64,000 nucleotides of DNA from DATGKG01 sp963783145. GTDB lineage: Bacteria; Desulfobacterota; Binatia; Binatales; Binataceae. Under the pieces are notes generated by a model that had not been told where the DNA came from, searched no databases, and was given only the letters and a program-made list of their open reading frames with translations. A program made the translations under genes and the position numbers. This document shows positions 8,704 through 16,865 of the stretch, one piece after another (positions within the stretch are counted from its first letter, which is position 1; each line of letters starts with the position of its first letter). The DNA lies in assembly GCA_963783145.1 (NCBI GenBank), contig CAWAMM010000001.1, positions 62,001 to 126,000 of the forward strand. Direction: 5' to 3'.

Positions 8704-10213
8704 TGGTGGTTGAGGTACTTTTACCAGTCAGAAGTGGCGCCAGCGCGACGCTTCCGCCATACGACTCGACGAATTTCTGGCCGTCCACCGTCTGCCCGCG
8801 ATAGTCCTCGCCCTTGACCAGCACGTCCGGTCGCACCACTCGCACGATTTTCTCCGCGCGTGGGTCATCGAAAATGACGACGTAGTCCACCGGCTCCATC
8901 GCGGCGAGAATGCGCGCGCGCTCCGAGGCCGGATGAATCGGGCGACCCTCGCCCTTGAGCTGGCGCACGCTGCGATCGCTGTTGAGCCCCACCACCAGCT
9001 TATCGCCCTGCGAGCGCGCGAAGTTGAGCAGCTGCAAATGCCCAGCGTGAATCAGGTCGAAGCATCCATTGGTGAAGACGATGGTCTTGCCGGTGTGGCG
9101 ATCGCGCGCGAGGGCTGAGCGGACTTCCTCATTCGACAGAATCTTGCGCTCAGAGTGTTCGTTCTGCGGTATCATCGCGCGCGAAAGATCCTCGCGCGAA
9201 ATCACATCGGTGCCAAGGCGCGTCACTTCCATGCTCGCGGCGAGATTCGCCAGCCGCGCCGCCGAGGAAAATCCGATGCCGCCGATCACGAACAATCCGA
9301 ACGTGCTGAGCACTACGTCGCCTGCGCCGGTCACATCGTAAACCTCGCGCGGCGCGGTCGAGATGTAGGTCGGTGCGGCGGACCGCTCGACCAGGTACAT
9401 CCCCTCGCGATCGAGCGTGATGAGGCAAGCCTCGAGCTCGAGTTTTTTGATTAGCAGCTCGCCCGCCCGAAGCCATGCGTCACGGTCGCTCATCTTGATG
9501 CCGGTGGCAGTCTCGGTTTCGAAGCGATTGGGGGTGATCGCGGTCGCGCCGCGATAGATGGAAAAATCGTCGGTCAATCGCGGATCGACGATAACCGGGA
9601 TCTTTCGCGTTTCCGCGCCGTCGATGATTGCACGCAGCAGATTCGGCGTGAGCAGCCCCTTGTTGATGTCCGAGATCAACACCCCATGAACGCGCGGCAG
9701 CTCGCGTTTCATCCGCGCGATGAGGTCGCGCTCGATGGCCGGAGCCAGCGGCACACTGTCCTCTTCATCGACGCGCAGCAGCTGCTGAGTACCGCGATGG
9801 GCGCTCTGGACCGAACCGAGCAGGCGCGACTTGACGGTAGTTGGCCGGCCCGAATCGGTGAGCATCGCACGCATGCTGATCGCGAGACCGCCGAAAATTT
9901 CGCGCAGCAGTTGCCCATCGCGATCGCCGCCGACGACGCTGGCCGCGCTGACCTCGGCGCCGAGCGCGCGCAGATTTGCCATCACGAAGCCCGCGTTACC
10001 GGGTTTTTCCTCGCGCCTCGTCACGCGCAAAATCGGGATCGGCGCTTCGGGCGAGATGCGTGACACGTCGCCGTACAGGTAGCGATCGAGAATGACTTCC
10101 CCCGCGACCAGCACGCGCACCGGCCCGAGTTCGGGCATCGCGAGACTGCCGGAATGTGGACCATGCTCCGCGCGAGGTGAATGATTCAAGTTGATGCGCC
10201 GCTGCTTAGCCAT
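8669..10213 (-). CDS. hldE: Bifunctional heptose-7-phosphate kinase / heptose-1-phosphate adenylyltransferase HldE
   Basis: The 514-residue protein joins two enzymes of ADP-heptose synthesis for LPS inner core. The N-terminal PfkB-type kinase (to about 345) has GNAGFVMANLRALGAE and the ATP-site DVTGAGDVVLS. The C-terminal nucleotidyltransferase (about 375-510) has FTNGCFDLIHAGHLQLL with the HxGH-type signature, and GLNSDRSVRQLKG. Residues 1-25 form an odd polar leader, and ATG at residue 26 (10138) is an alternative start. Its presence is good evidence for a heptose-containing LPS. Confidence 0.93.
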   Translation of the reverse strand: MAKQRRINLNHSPRAEHGPHSGSLAMPELGPVRVLVAGEVILDRYLYGDVSRISPEAPIPILRVTRREEKPGNAGFVMANLRALGAEVSAASVVGGDRDGQLLREIFGGLAISMRAMLTDSGRPTTVKSRLLGSVQSAHRGTQQLLRVDEEDSVPLAPAIERDLIARMKRELPRVHGVLISDINKGLLTPNLLRAIIDGAETRKIPVIVDPRLTDDFSIYRGATAITPNRFETETATGIKMSDRDAWLRAGELLIKKLELEACLITLDREGMYLVERSAAPTYISTAPREVYDVTGAGDVVLSTFGLFVIGGIGFSSAARLANLAASMEVTRLGTDVISREDLSRAMIPQNEHSERKILSNEEVRSALARDRHTGKTIVFTNGCFDLIHAGHLQLLNFARSQGDKLVVGLNSDRSVRQLKGEGRPIHPASERARILAAMEPVDYVVIFDDPRAEKIVRVVRPDVLVKGEDYRGQTVDGQKFVESYGGSVALAPLLTGKSTSTTIKKMRAHQNGA

Positions 10214-10220
10214 GACTGGG

Positions 10221-10985
10221 TTAGCGGATCGCGAAGCCGCCGTCGACGTAGACCACTTCGCCGGTCACAAAGTTGGAGGCGTCCGAGGCGAGGAAGATCG
10301 CGGCGCCCGCCATCTCCTCCGCCTCGCCGAATCTGCCCGCCGGTGTGCGCGTGATGATTTCGTCATAAAACGGCGTGCCCTTCACCATCGCGGTCATGTC
10401 GGTCCAGATCCATCCCGGAACCAGTGCATTGACCTGAACGTTGAAGCGCGCGAGTTCGATCGCCATCGATTTGGTGAGCTGCACCACCCCGCCCTTGGCC
10501 GCCGCGTATGATGGAACCGCGCCGGAGCCGAAGCGTGAATACTCGCTCGCGATATTGATGATCTTGCCGCGCTTGCGCTTCACCATCGATTGCGCGGCGA
10601 TTTGCGACAGCAGAAAAACCGAGTTGAGGTTGGTCTCGATGACACGATCCCACGACTCGGCCTCGAGCTTGAGCGCTCCGCGCTGAACCGAGATGCCTGC
10701 GTTGTTGACGAGGATGTCGATGGGGCCGAGCGTTGCCTCCACTTCGTCCATCGCAGGGCGCAAGGTTGCTCGCTTGGTGACATCGAGTGGCGCCGCGAGA
10801 ACCGGAACATGGTGCTGCCGGATTTCCTCGACGACGGCGCGGTTCTTATCCTCATTGCGCGCCAGGATCGCGATCGATGCACCCGCCTGCGCTAGCCCCA
10901 GCGCGATGCCGCGGCCGATTCCGCCGTTGCCTCCGGTGACTACCGCGACCTTGCCTTGCAGGTCGAACATTTTAGGACTCGCCAT
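10221..10985 (-). CDS. SDR-family oxidoreductase (gluconate 5-dehydrogenase/FabG-like)
   Basis: The 254-residue classical short-chain dehydrogenase has the Rossmann motif TGGNGGIGRG near residue 18, NNAG, and the catalytic YAAAK about residue 160 after the Ser of SEYSRFG. Sequence style resembles gluconate 5-dehydrogenase-type SDRs, but substrate is not predictable. I chose ATG 10985 because the longer frame has no SDR similarity before MASPKMFDLQGKVAVVTGG. It lies 7 bases upstream of hldE on the same strand. A second, unrelated-looking SDR (fabG) is at 40418. Confidence 0.9.
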   Translation of the reverse strand: MASPKMFDLQGKVAVVTGGNGGIGRGIALGLAQAGASIAILARNEDKNRAVVEEIRQHHVPVLAAPLDVTKRATLRPAMDEVEATLGPIDILVNNAGISVQRGALKLEAESWDRVIETNLNSVFLLSQIAAQSMVKRKRGKIINIASEYSRFGSGAVPSYAAAKGGVVQLTKSMAIELARFNVQVNALVPGWIWTDMTAMVKGTPFYDEIITRTPAGRFGEAEEMAGAAIFLASDASNFVTGEVVYVDGGFAIR

Positions 10986-11158
10986 GTTTGCTCCACCCAG
11001 TTTCGAAAACGTCCCGCTTCGAGGCCTTGCTTCGCGCTGCTGACTGCCACTTACAGATGGACATCGAGCGCGGTGCGCCTTTATATTGGCGTGTCGCACT
11101 CGGCCAAGTCGAGTCGCCGCGAATCGCGAAGTCAACTCATACGAAGGGATCCATTACG
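10986..11158. promoter_or_regulatory. Divergent promoter region between SDR and HpaB-like gene
   Basis: This 173-base gap separates two divergent starts and must hold both promoters. The plus-strand gene has AAGGGAT about 11 bases before its ATG as a possible ribosome-binding site. No convincing operator symmetry was seen. Confidence 0.35.
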
Positions 11159-12589
11159 ATGGGACTTAAAACTCCTGAACAATACAAAAGCTCGCTGCGC
11201 GATGGGCGCACGGTTTTCTATCGGGGCGAGAAGGTGCCCGATGTCAACGCGCATCCGGTCATCGGCCTGGCGGTGAATCACGCGGCGCTCGATTATCACA
11301 TGGCCGAGGATCCGAAATATCGCGAGCTCGCGGTGATGAAAGATGGCGGCGACGAATACAGCCGCTACTACCACATCCCGCGCAACGCTGATGACCTGCG
11401 CAAGCGGAGCGATCTCATCGCGGCGGCAACTCGCGAAGGCGAGACACTGGTGGTGCTCATCAAGGAGATCGGCACCGACGCCCTATATGCGCTGACCATG
11501 ACGGCAGATCGGATGGCGAAGGCGGGGAAGACCGAGTATCGCGATCGCGTCGCGAAGTTTTACAAGCATTGCCGCGACAACGACCTCGCGGTGTGCGTCG
11601 CGCAGACTGACGTCAAGGGCGATCGCTCGCTGGGACCCACTCAGCAGGATCACCCCGACTACTATGTGCGCATCGTCGAGGAGCGTCCCGATGGCATCGT
11701 CGTCAGCGGCGCGAAGGTGCACACCTCGGTCGCGCCTAACAGCCACGAAATCATCGTGCTGCCGACGCGCGCGATGCGCGCGGAGGACAAGGCCTACGCG
11801 GTCGCGTTCGCAGTGCCGGTCAACACGCCGGGCGTAAAGCTGATCGCGAGCCCTCATGGCGGAAATAAAAACAACGAGTTCGAGCATCCGATCACGGCGC
11901 GCCACAAGATGATGGAGACGCTGACGGTGTTCGACAACGTCTTCGTGCCGAAGGAGCGCGTGTTCCTGCAGGGCGAGATCGATTTCGCGGGCCTGCTCGC
12001 GCTGACTTTCGTGCGCTTCCATCGCTTCACCGCGGTATCGTACAAGCTGCCGCTGCTTGAGATGCTGGCGGGCGCGGGATTCGCCGCCGCCGAGGCCAAC
12101 GGGATTTCGAAGGCGGCGCACGTGCGCGACAAGCTCACTCATCTGGCCGCGTATCACACCACCGTGCGCGGGCTCATCGAGCATGCCGCTTCGACCTGCA
12201 CCATCGAGGAAGGCGTCGCGGTGCCGAACACGCTCATCACCAACGTCGCGAAGTATCACTTCGCACACAACTACCATCAGGCGGTGCAGATCGTGCAGGA
12301 CCTCGCGGGAGGTCTGCTGGTCACGGCGCCCGCGTACGAGGATCTAACCAGCGAGGCGACGCGCGGTTATGTGCAGAAGTACATGGGTGGGGCGAAAGGC
12401 TTCGATGCCGAGAAGCGCCTGCGCCTGCTCAATCTGATCAGCGATTTGACGTCGTCGGACTACGGCGGGTACCAGGAAGTCCTCGCGGTGCATGCGGAGG
12501 GCGGCTTCGAGGCGGAAAAGTTGCAGGCCTACCGCGAGTACGATTTCAAAACTGTTTCGGCATACGCGAAGAAGGTGGCAGGACTCTAA
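11159..12589 (+). CDS. 4-hydroxyphenylacetate 3-hydroxylase / 4-hydroxybutyryl-CoA dehydratase-family protein
   Basis: The 476-residue protein belongs to the HpaB/AbfD flavoprotein family: an N-terminal MGLKTPEQYKSSLRDGRTVFYRG, a central THTSVAPN-type beta domain, VFDNVFVPKERVF, and the C-terminal DLAGGLLVT helix region. The last motif resembles 4-hydroxybutyryl-CoA dehydratase more than phenol hydroxylases. However, the Cys pair that binds the [4Fe-4S] cluster of that enzyme is not seen at the matching place (LVVLIKEIGTDAL holds none). A flavin hydroxylase or a cluster-less relative is therefore likelier. No HpaC reductase gene is adjacent. ATG 11159 was chosen over 10988 because homology-like sequence starts there. 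Confidence 0.85.
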   Translation: MGLKTPEQYKSSLRDGRTVFYRGEKVPDVNAHPVIGLAVNHAALDYHMAEDPKYRELAVMKDGGDEYSRYYHIPRNADDLRKRSDLIAAATREGETLVVLIKEIGTDALYALTMTADRMAKAGKTEYRDRVAKFYKHCRDNDLAVCVAQTDVKGDRSLGPTQQDHPDYYVRIVEERPDGIVVSGAKVHTSVAPNSHEIIVLPTRAMRAEDKAYAVAFAVPVNTPGVKLIASPHGGNKNNEFEHPITARHKMMETLTVFDNVFVPKERVFLQGEIDFAGLLALTFVRFHRFTAVSYKLPLLEMLAGAGFAAAEANGISKAAHVRDKLTHLAAYHTTVRGLIEHAASTCTIEEGVAVPNTLITNVAKYHFAHNYHQAVQIVQDLAGGLLVTAPAYEDLTSEATRGYVQKYMGGAKGFDAEKRLRLLNLISDLTSSDYGGYQEVLAVHAEGGFEAEKLQAYREYDFKTVSAYAKKVAGL

Positions 12590-12840
12590 TCCGCCAGCGC
12601 TTTTTTTGCTTCGCGTATCAGGGCGGCGATTTCGCTGCGATTGTTGACCGGCAATCTCACGAAGTCGCCGCCTTTTTTCAGGTCCGCGAAAAATCCCGCC
12701 GGGTCCTCATGGAAATGCAGGAAAGCCGCGGATTTGCGATAAAAGGTGCCGCGACTTTTTTCTTTTAGCCCATCGATGGTGCGTAGCTGCGCAAGCACCG
12801 GCTCCAAGGCGTCGAGGCAGGAGGCGCTGGCATGCTTCAT
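12586..12840 (-). CDS. Small conserved hypothetical protein
   Basis: An 84-residue soluble protein beginning MKHASASCLDALEPVL, with the core FYRKSAAFLHFHEDPAGFFADL and a basic helical tail. The pattern (a helix, then a strand with an aromatic HFHED, then a helix) resembles a conserved hypothetical family I know from actinobacteria and other soil bacteria with no assigned role. It overlaps the convergent HpaB-like gene by 4 bases at their stops and lies immediately downstream of the broken SnoaL gene, with overlapping ends (ATGA). Confidence 0.6.
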   Translation of the reverse strand: MKHASASCLDALEPVLAQLRTIDGLKEKSRGTFYRKSAAFLHFHEDPAGFFADLKKGGDFVRLPVNNRSEIAALIREAKKALAD

Positions 12841-13267
12841 TGGCGATCAGATATTGCAGATCCACTGCTGTATCCGCCGTCCCATGCTGCGGTATCGGAG
12901 TACTCGCGATAGCGACTTATCTTTCCGTTGCGCAAAGTGAAGATTTGGACCCATTTGGCTTCGACAATGCGACCGGTTGCCTTCACCCGGCATCGTTCGT
13001 GGCCGAGCACTGCCACACTGTCGCTGCCGACGACAAATTCGTCCGGCTGGAAACTAAAAATTCGACCAGGTCCGTAATTACTTTCAGGCTTTACAACACT
13101 CGATCCGGTCCGTGCCACGAGTGTTGCGCCCATGGAATACCGCGGTAGGTAGGATGATAGGTCCACTCAACGTCATCGGTCAGCAATTTTCCTAACGCGG
13201 CCAAATCGCCGTCCGCGTATGCTTTGTATCCGCGCTGCACGATCTCGAGGTTTGTCTGCTCGCTCAT
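12837..13267 (-). pseudogene. SnoaL-like (NTF2-fold) protein, frameshifted
   Basis: Two reading frames together make one NTF2/SnoaL-like domain. Frame one, from ATG 13267, reads MSEQTNLEIVQRGYKAYADG through WHGPDRVL and stops at a TAA (13091-13093). Frame two carries IFSFQPDEFVVG, VAVLGHERCRVKATGR, KWVQIFTLRNGKI and YREYSDTAAW. In frame one, sense resembling the family continues past the TAA to about TDLVEF, where a run of five T's precedes the frame-two part. That suggests two lesions, or one indel with a chance match. A sequencing error cannot be excluded. The intact family binds small hydrophobic ligands or acts as isomerase/cyclase. Confidence 0.75.
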
Positions 13268-13301
13268 CGGACGCTCCTTGACGTTGCAGTGGGCACGACT
13301 C

Positions 13302-14534
13302 CTACACCGCTGTTTGCACTTCCGGCGCGCGGAGCAGGACGCCATCGGCATAGAGCTTCGCGATCTGATCCGAGGAGAGCCCCAGCATCTCGCTCAGCAC
13401 CGCTTCGTTGTCGGCGCCGAGCTTCGAGGCTTTGAGATCTGTCCTGTCGGGCCACGCTGAAAATTTCACCGGCATGCCTGGGATCTCCAATTCGCCGAGA
13501 CGCGGATCGCTGACCTGGCGCACCGTCTTGCGCCCCCGCATGTGCGGATGCGCCATCGATTCCGCCAATTTGTAGACCGGCGCGCATGGAACCCGCACCT
13601 TGTCGAGCTCCGCGACCGCGGAGTCGCGATCGGGAAACGTCGCGAGCCACGTCTCGATGATCTCCTTGAGCACCACGTTGTTTTTCACGCGATCGCGATT
13701 GGTCAGGAAGCGCGGATCCGTCGCCAACTCCGGTTTGCCCATCGCCTTCCACAAGCGCCCGATTTCATGCTGCTGCGGGACGATGAAGACGAATCCGTCC
13801 TTCGCCTGGAACACGCCGCAGGGCGCGCCGGTCGGATGCATCGCGCCGGTGCGCTTCGGAATCCATTTGCCCTTGCGCATCGAGATAATCGGCACGCTCA
13901 GTTCGTGCATATGGAAATAGGTGTCGAGCAGCGAGGCATCGAGGTATTGCCCTTCGCCGGTGCGCTCGCGATGGAGCAGCGCGAAGCCAACCGCCATCGC
14001 GGCCGAGACCCCGGTCGAGATGTCGCCAATCGCCATCGGCGTGACGACTGGAGTGCCCTCCGCTTCGCCGATTTGATCGGTCACACCGGCGAGCGACTGG
14101 CCGAGATAGTCGTACCCCGGTTTGCTGCTCAGCGGCCCGGTCTGCCCTGCGACCGAAACCGACACCATGATGATTTTCGGATTGATTTTCTTGAGCGCCT
14201 CGTAGCCGAAGCCCATCGCAGCGATGACGCCGGGCGCGAAATTTTCCACCACGATATCGATCTTCGGAATCAGCTTGAGAATCAATTCCTTCGCTTCCGG
14301 CTTCTGGAAATCGAGCGCGAGGCTGCGCTTGGAATGGTTATGCTGGAAGTAGTACGAACTCATCCCGTCCTTTACCAATCCGAGCACCCGGACGTGGTCG
14401 CCTTGCTGCGAGCGCTCGACCTTGATGACATCGGCGCCCATCTCACCGAGGATACGCGTGCAGGTCGGGCCCGCGACGAAGTGGGTGAAGTCGAGCACGC
14501 GATAGCCTTCGAGCATGCGGGGGTTTTGCGCCAT
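13302..14534 (-). CDS. CaiB/BaiF-family (type III) CoA-transferase
   Basis: The 410-residue protein has the family opening LEGYRVLDFTHFVAGPTCTRILGEMGADVIKVE (residues about 7-40), the catalytic-Asp region LDASLLDTYFHMHE near 195, and GAPCGVFQAKDGFV. Members move CoA between carboxylic acids such as carnitine, formate/oxalate or aromatic acids. I chose ATG 14534 because GGAGG stands 8 bases upstream. It follows NnrU on the same strand and sits opposite the HpaB-like enzyme, a neighbourhood suggesting acyl-CoA or aromatic acid catabolism. The exact substrate is unknown. Confidence 0.92.
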   Translation of the reverse strand: MAQNPRMLEGYRVLDFTHFVAGPTCTRILGEMGADVIKVERSQQGDHVRVLGLVKDGMSSYYFQHNHSKRSLALDFQKPEAKELILKLIPKIDIVVENFAPGVIAAMGFGYEALKKINPKIIMVSVSVAGQTGPLSSKPGYDYLGQSLAGVTDQIGEAEGTPVVTPMAIGDISTGVSAAMAVGFALLHRERTGEGQYLDASLLDTYFHMHELSVPIISMRKGKWIPKRTGAMHPTGAPCGVFQAKDGFVFIVPQQHEIGRLWKAMGKPELATDPRFLTNRDRVKNNVVLKEIIETWLATFPDRDSAVAELDKVRVPCAPVYKLAESMAHPHMRGRKTVRQVSDPRLGELEIPGMPVKFSAWPDRTDLKASKLGADNEAVLSEMLGLSSDQIAKLYADGVLLRAPEVQTAV

Positions 14535-14622
14535 TTCAAGTAGCCTCCGATTCGGTTCGAGGTCCGAGTGCACCATCCTAGAACCGAAGCGGTGAACTGT
14601 CCAAGCTTTTTTACTAGTGGTT

Positions 14623-15324
14623 TTACATCCCCATCGGATTCCCGCCGAAAATCATCGGATGGAGCCACACGATCAATGCGGTCAGCGCGATGCCGATTGC
14701 GATCGCAGGCCACGGCATATCGGCGGAAGTCCAATGCTGGCGGCCCTGAATGAGCGCGAGGCCCGGAAAGAACGAAGTGGACTCTTCGAGCTTTCGGTAC
14801 GAGGCGCCGAGCTGCACTTCCTTACGCGCGTCCTGATGTAATCCGCCGATGATTGAGAGCGCGGGAAAACTGACGAAGAAGACCACATCGCCCACGAATC
14901 CATTCATCAGTACATGCGCCAAACCAAAGATACTAAACGCCACGAAACCCGGATGCCGGCTGATCTTGAGCACGCCGCGCGCGACGCTCGCATCGTTGTC
15001 GCCCTGCGCGCCCATCGAACCCGGATTCGGCGTGATGAAGCTGGCGACGAAAATGATCAGCGCGAGCAGCATCAGCAACCAAACCAGCCATCTCACCAGC
15101 GGGATATCGCGCAGGTCCCACAACATTGCGCCGGAATGCTTGTGATGCGCGAACGCCAGGACCAAAGGAATGAAAGTCGCGAGCGCGACGATCGAGTAGA
15201 CTCCCGGATAGGCGCGCTCGCCGACGACGGCAATCAGCCGCGGACGAACTACGCATGAGGAGATCACGAGGTGGGATCCGAGGAAGAGCAGCGCCCAGAG
15301 TGCAATCGCAAAAACTGGATCCAT
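14623..15324 (-). CDS. NnrU-family integral membrane protein
   Basis: The 233-residue membrane protein has about six hydrophobic segments and the NnrU/isoprenylcysteine-methyltransferase-like core VARGVLKISRHPGFVAFSIFGLAHVLMNG. The ISRHP and AHVLMNG motifs are the family signatures. NnrU is linked to nitrite/nitric oxide respiration in alphaproteobacteria, but relatives are widespread and their reaction is not proven. GAGGAGG lies just upstream of ATG 15324. A possible FNR/NnrR-type site is 26 bases upstream. Confidence 0.85.
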   Translation of the reverse strand: MDPVFAIALWALLFLGSHLVISSCVVRPRLIAVVGERAYPGVYSIVALATFIPLVLAFAHHKHSGAMLWDLRDIPLVRWLVWLLMLLALIIFVASFITPNPGSMGAQGDNDASVARGVLKISRHPGFVAFSIFGLAHVLMNGFVGDVVFFVSFPALSIIGGLHQDARKEVQLGASYRKLEESTSFFPGLALIQGRQHWTSADMPWPAIAIGIALTALIVWLHPMIFGGNPMGM

Positions 15325-15349
15325 GAAGGACCTCCTCTCTTACTAAGGA

Positions 15350-15363
15350 TTGAAATATATCAA
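15350..15363. promoter_or_regulatory. Candidate FNR/NnrR-type (CRP-family) binding site
   Basis: TTGAAATATATCAA matches the FNR consensus TTGAT-N4-ATCAA in nine of ten fixed positions and is palindromic except one base. It lies in the AT-rich gap between nnrU (minus) and the ECF sigma gene (plus). NnrU genes are known targets of NO-sensing CRP-family regulators. The spacing suits activation of the sigma gene (start 97 bases away) or repression of nnrU; which gene it serves is inference. A second palindrome TCAATATTGA overlaps at 15360-15369. Confidence 0.35.
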
Positions 15364-15453
15364 TATTGAACTAAGCAATTCGGGCTGCGCTTGTCCAGTA
15401 TCGAATCGTCGCTATTTCACGAATGCGACAGGGCGGGGTTATAGATATCGACC

Positions 15454-15978
15454 ATGACGGCACGAGCTAAGCTACCCACGATCCCGCTTCCCTTCGAAGA
15501 CGCGATGCGCCGGCACGACCGCGAGATCATGCGCTTTCTGGTCCGCATGACCCGCGATCGCGAGGACGCGCTCGACCTCTTCCAGGAGACGTTTTTGCGG
15601 GCCTATCGCGCATACCCGGCTCTCGATTCGGAGGCAGGACTGCGCCCGTGGTTGTTCAAGATTGCCGCTAATCTGTGCCGCAATCGCGCGCGCGATCGGG
15701 CGCGGCACTCGCGTGTCATCGCCCCGGATGCGGATGCGGAAGTTCTCGACGCGGTTTCGCCGCATCATCTGAACCACGCGGATCACGCCGCGCCCGATGG
15801 TGCGTTGGACCTGCGGCGCGCGATCGCGGGTCTTCCCGGCAAACAGGGGCAGGCTTTCGTGATGCGAAAAATCGTGGGCCTCGAGTACGAGGAAATCGGC
15901 GCGGCGCTGGGATGTTCCGAGGAAAGCGCGCGCGCCGGGGTTTATCAGGCGCTGCGAAAATTGAAGGAGTTGAGGTAA
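15454..15978 (+). CDS. ECF-family RNA polymerase sigma factor
   Basis: The 174-residue sigma-70 family protein has region 2 (DREDALDLFQETFLRAYRAYPAL, with the -10-binding LRPWLFKIAANLCRNRARD) at about 30-85. Region 4 (GLEYEEIGAALGCSEESARAGVYQALRKLKEL) is a helix-turn-helix that reads the -35 box. The 60-residue linker between them is acidic. Region 1 and region 3 are missing, as in extracytoplasmic function sigmas. The stop is 4 bases before the start of the alkyltransferase fusion, a place normally taken by an anti-sigma factor. Confidence 0.93.
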   Translation: MTARAKLPTIPLPFEDAMRRHDREIMRFLVRMTRDREDALDLFQETFLRAYRAYPALDSEAGLRPWLFKIAANLCRNRARDRARHSRVIAPDADAEVLDAVSPHHLNHADHAAPDGALDLRRAIAGLPGKQGQAFVMRKIVGLEYEEIGAALGCSEESARAGVYQALRKLKELR

Positions 15979-15982
15979 TCCG

Positions 15983-16792
15983 ATGAGCTCCGAACGTGAC
16001 ACCGAACAGTTGTTGCTCGAGCTCGATGGCGAGGCCGAAGACGATCCCGGTCTCGATGCGATCGTTGCCGAAGGGCGGCGGCGTTTCGACAAGGCGATCG
16101 CGCGCGAGCGCCGGCCGGTTGCGCGAGTCGGAGTCATCGACTCGCCGGTCGGGCACCTTTTCGTCGCGGACGGACCGCGCGGAATCCTGGCGATTCATTT
16201 TATGGACGGCAAAGGGCTGGACCCGCTGGCCGCGATGCGTGGGAAGTTCGATATCGTCGAGGATCAGGCGGCCGCCGAGCGCATCGGCGATGAGATTCGG
16301 CGCTTCATCGCAGGCGACCGTACCGCGCTGAAACACGACATCGATCTGTCGCTGGTGGAGAGCGACTTCAAGCGCCGCGCGCTGACGAAGCTATGCAAAG
16401 TGCCGCTCGGCTCGGTGGTGACATATCAGGGGCTCGCATCGGCGATCGGCGCGCCCGATGGACAGCGTGCGATTGGCAACGCGATGGGCTCCAATCCGGT
16501 GCCGATCTATGTGCCATGTCATCGAGTGATCAAGTCTGACCTGTCGATCGGCAACTACGGTGGCGGGGTCGAGCGCAAGTTGAAGCTGCTGCGCGCGGAA
16601 GGCTTCGCGGTGGGCACGGACCTGAGGGTGCCGGCGCGGGCGGTGATGGGTCATCAGCGGACGCATATCTATTGCCGGCCGCAATGCTCGGCGGCACAGC
16701 GTGCGGATATGGGCCGATGCTACATCTTTGCGGATTCCGAGCGCGCGCGGAGTGCGGGTCTGCGGGCGTGCAAACTCTGTCATCCCGCGTGA
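15983..16792 (+). CDS. O6-alkylguanine-DNA alkyltransferase with C-terminal Ada-type zinc domain
   Basis: The 269-residue fusion has three parts. Residues 1-42 are a short acidic segment with no recognised fold, in the place where a linked anti-sigma domain might be. Residues 45-207 are an MGMT domain with the acceptor Cys179 in VPCHRVI and the RAIGNAMGSNP helix before it. Residues 225-269 look like the Ada metal-binding domain: Cys231-x3-Cys235 and Cys263-x2-Cys266, the same spacing as E. coli Ada C38/C42 and C69/C72, in IYCRPQC and ACKLC. In Ada the zinc domain is N-terminal and is followed by an AraC helix-turn-helix; here the order is reversed and no helix-turn-helix is present. It repairs alkylated guanine and perhaps senses phosphotriesters. 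Confidence 0.88.
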   Translation: MSSERDTEQLLLELDGEAEDDPGLDAIVAEGRRRFDKAIARERRPVARVGVIDSPVGHLFVADGPRGILAIHFMDGKGLDPLAAMRGKFDIVEDQAAAERIGDEIRRFIAGDRTALKHDIDLSLVESDFKRRALTKLCKVPLGSVVTYQGLASAIGAPDGQRAIGNAMGSNPVPIYVPCHRVIKSDLSIGNYGGGVERKLKLLRAEGFAVGTDLRVPARAVMGHQRTHIYCRPQCSAAQRADMGRCYIFADSERARSAGLRACKLCHPA

Positions 16793-16805
16793 TGAGGGTC
16801 ATGGC

Positions 16806-16843
16806 GAAAAAAGGGACGCGGATCAGATTGATCGGCGTCCCTT
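16806..16843 (-). terminator. Rho-independent terminator after glycine-zipper genes
   Basis: AAGGGACGC (16811-16819) pairs with GCGTCCCTT (16835-16843), and the inner GATCA/TGATC pairs extend the stem to about 15 base pairs with a 3-base loop. On the minus strand the stem is followed by a TTTTTT tract (plus-strand A-run 16807-16812). It ends the minus-strand lipoprotein cluster, and faces the alkyltransferase stop 18 bases away. Confidence 0.8.
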
Positions 16844-16865
16844 CGCATCAGCGCGGTAAATGTGA

